The notes beneath the pieces were generated by a model. It made no database searches. It was not told the DNA's origin and was given only the letters and a program-made list of their open reading frames with translations. The position numbers and the translations under genes are program-made. From NCBI GenBank assembly GCA_013813825.1, contig JACCRA010000115.1, positions 1 to 14,423 on the forward strand: DNA of 14,423 bases, read 5' to 3'. This DNA comes from Pyrinomonadaceae bacterium. Lineage in GTDB: Bacteria > Acidobacteriota > Blastocatellia > Pyrinomonadales > Pyrinomonadaceae. Below, piece by piece: positions 14,147 to 14,423 of this stretch (within the stretch, counting starts at the first letter, position 1; every line of letters begins with the position of its first letter).

Positions 14147-14423
14147 CTAGGGCGAGCGCATCTAAATTCGCCGTAAAAATGAGAGTGTGGCATCTTCTCG
14201 GTAGTTTTACCTCAAAGCGTGAGGAACTATGCGAGGAGAATGATGATGAGTGTCCCGACTCCCGTCAGCCTGTTGGAACATTTTGCTGACTTGACCGACC
14301 CGCGGGTTGACCGCACAAAGTTGCATCAGTTGTTGGATGTGTTGGTGATTGCGATGTGCGCGACGATCTGTGGGGCCGAAGGCTGGGAAGACTTCGCCGA
14401 GTTTGGTAAGGCCAAGCAAGCAT
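14147..14423 (+). mobile_element. ISAs1-family element, left part only (runs off the window)
   Basis: The transposase gene that starts at 14240 belongs to the ISAs1 family, so the element's left end must lie between ssb and that start. CTAGGGCGAGCGCATCTAAA at 14147 is a plausible left terminal repeat, but the other end is outside the window, so neither the repeat nor a target duplication can be confirmed. Confidence 0.5.
14240..14423 (+). CDS. ISAs1-family transposase, N-terminal part (3' end outside window)
   Basis: Sixty-one codons are visible. After three tandem ATGs the protein reads SVPTPVSLLEHFADLTDPRV, DRTKLHQLLDVLVIAMCATI, then CGAEGWEDFAEFGKAKQA. This is the DDE_Tnp_1-associated N-terminal domain typical of ISAs1 and H-repeat transposases (F-LPDPR--R-HPL-DIL-IALCAVICGA-GW--I--FG). 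GAGGAG at 14233-14238 lies so close to the first ATG (14240) that the third, at 14246, may be the one used. The catalytic domain is beyond the window edge, so whether the gene is intact cannot be judged. Confidence 0.88.
   Translation, partial: MMMSVPTPVSLLEHFADLTDPRVDRTKLHQLLDVLVIAMCATICGAEGWEDFAEFGKAKQA

Noticed and set aside
1..14423. CRISPR array, tRNA or rRNA genes, toxin-antitoxin or defence operon
   Set aside because: No regularly spaced repeats, cloverleaf-like segments or matching protein families were seen on either strand.

Overview
The window is a bacterial chromosome segment holding housekeeping genes with several insertion-sequence (IS) layers between them. Gene content (tsaB-rimI, a DUF465 protein, a psd-pssA pair, guaA, dnaE, accA, ssb) and moderate GC suggest a Gram-negative-type bacterium. 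Lineage is inferred only: Acidobacteriota (Blastocatellia-like) would fit the tsaB-rimI-DUF465-psd-pssA order, but a similarity search is needed to settle it. I found no CRISPR array, tRNA, rRNA, phage module or recognisable defence system.

Region by region: (1) 1-3128, all on the plus strand: the 3' part of tsaB overlapping rimI, a small DUF465 protein, then phosphatidylserine decarboxylase and CDP-diacylglycerol-serine phosphatidyltransferase joined by a TAATG overlap. These last two make phosphatidylethanolamine. (2) 3162-4221: an intergenic repeat of about 115 bp split by an intact IS982-family element (21-bp perfect inverted repeats, 4-bp target duplication). (3) 4228-5388, minus strand: a membrane-anchored or secreted PQQ-type beta-propeller protein, divergent from guaA, with a near-consensus sigma70 promoter for guaA between them. 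(4) 5525-7084 guaA and 7282-10809 dnaE. DnaE keeps every PHP metal ligand, has a QSGLF clamp-binding motif, and its gene carries a perfect 16-bp palindrome. (5) 10856-12556: about 1.7 kb of mobile-element debris between dnaE and accA, genes that are neighbours in many bacteria. It holds a second copy of the intergenic repeat split by a 140-bp MITE with an 8-bp target duplication, then an IS30 remnant fused to an IS5-family remnant, both with broken transposases. (6) 12614-13417 accA, with a short N-terminus; a 164-bp inverted-repeat-bounded element; ssb on the minus strand (13642-14067); and at the right edge the start of an ISAs1-family element.

Functionally the genes cover t6A tRNA modification and ribosomal protein acetylation, phospholipid head-group synthesis, GMP synthesis, replication (DnaE, SSB) and the first step of fatty-acid synthesis. 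The unusual part is the archaeology between genes: two homologous repeats, each hit independently by a different mobile element, and a chimera of two dead IS elements. I see no convincing new multi-gene system.
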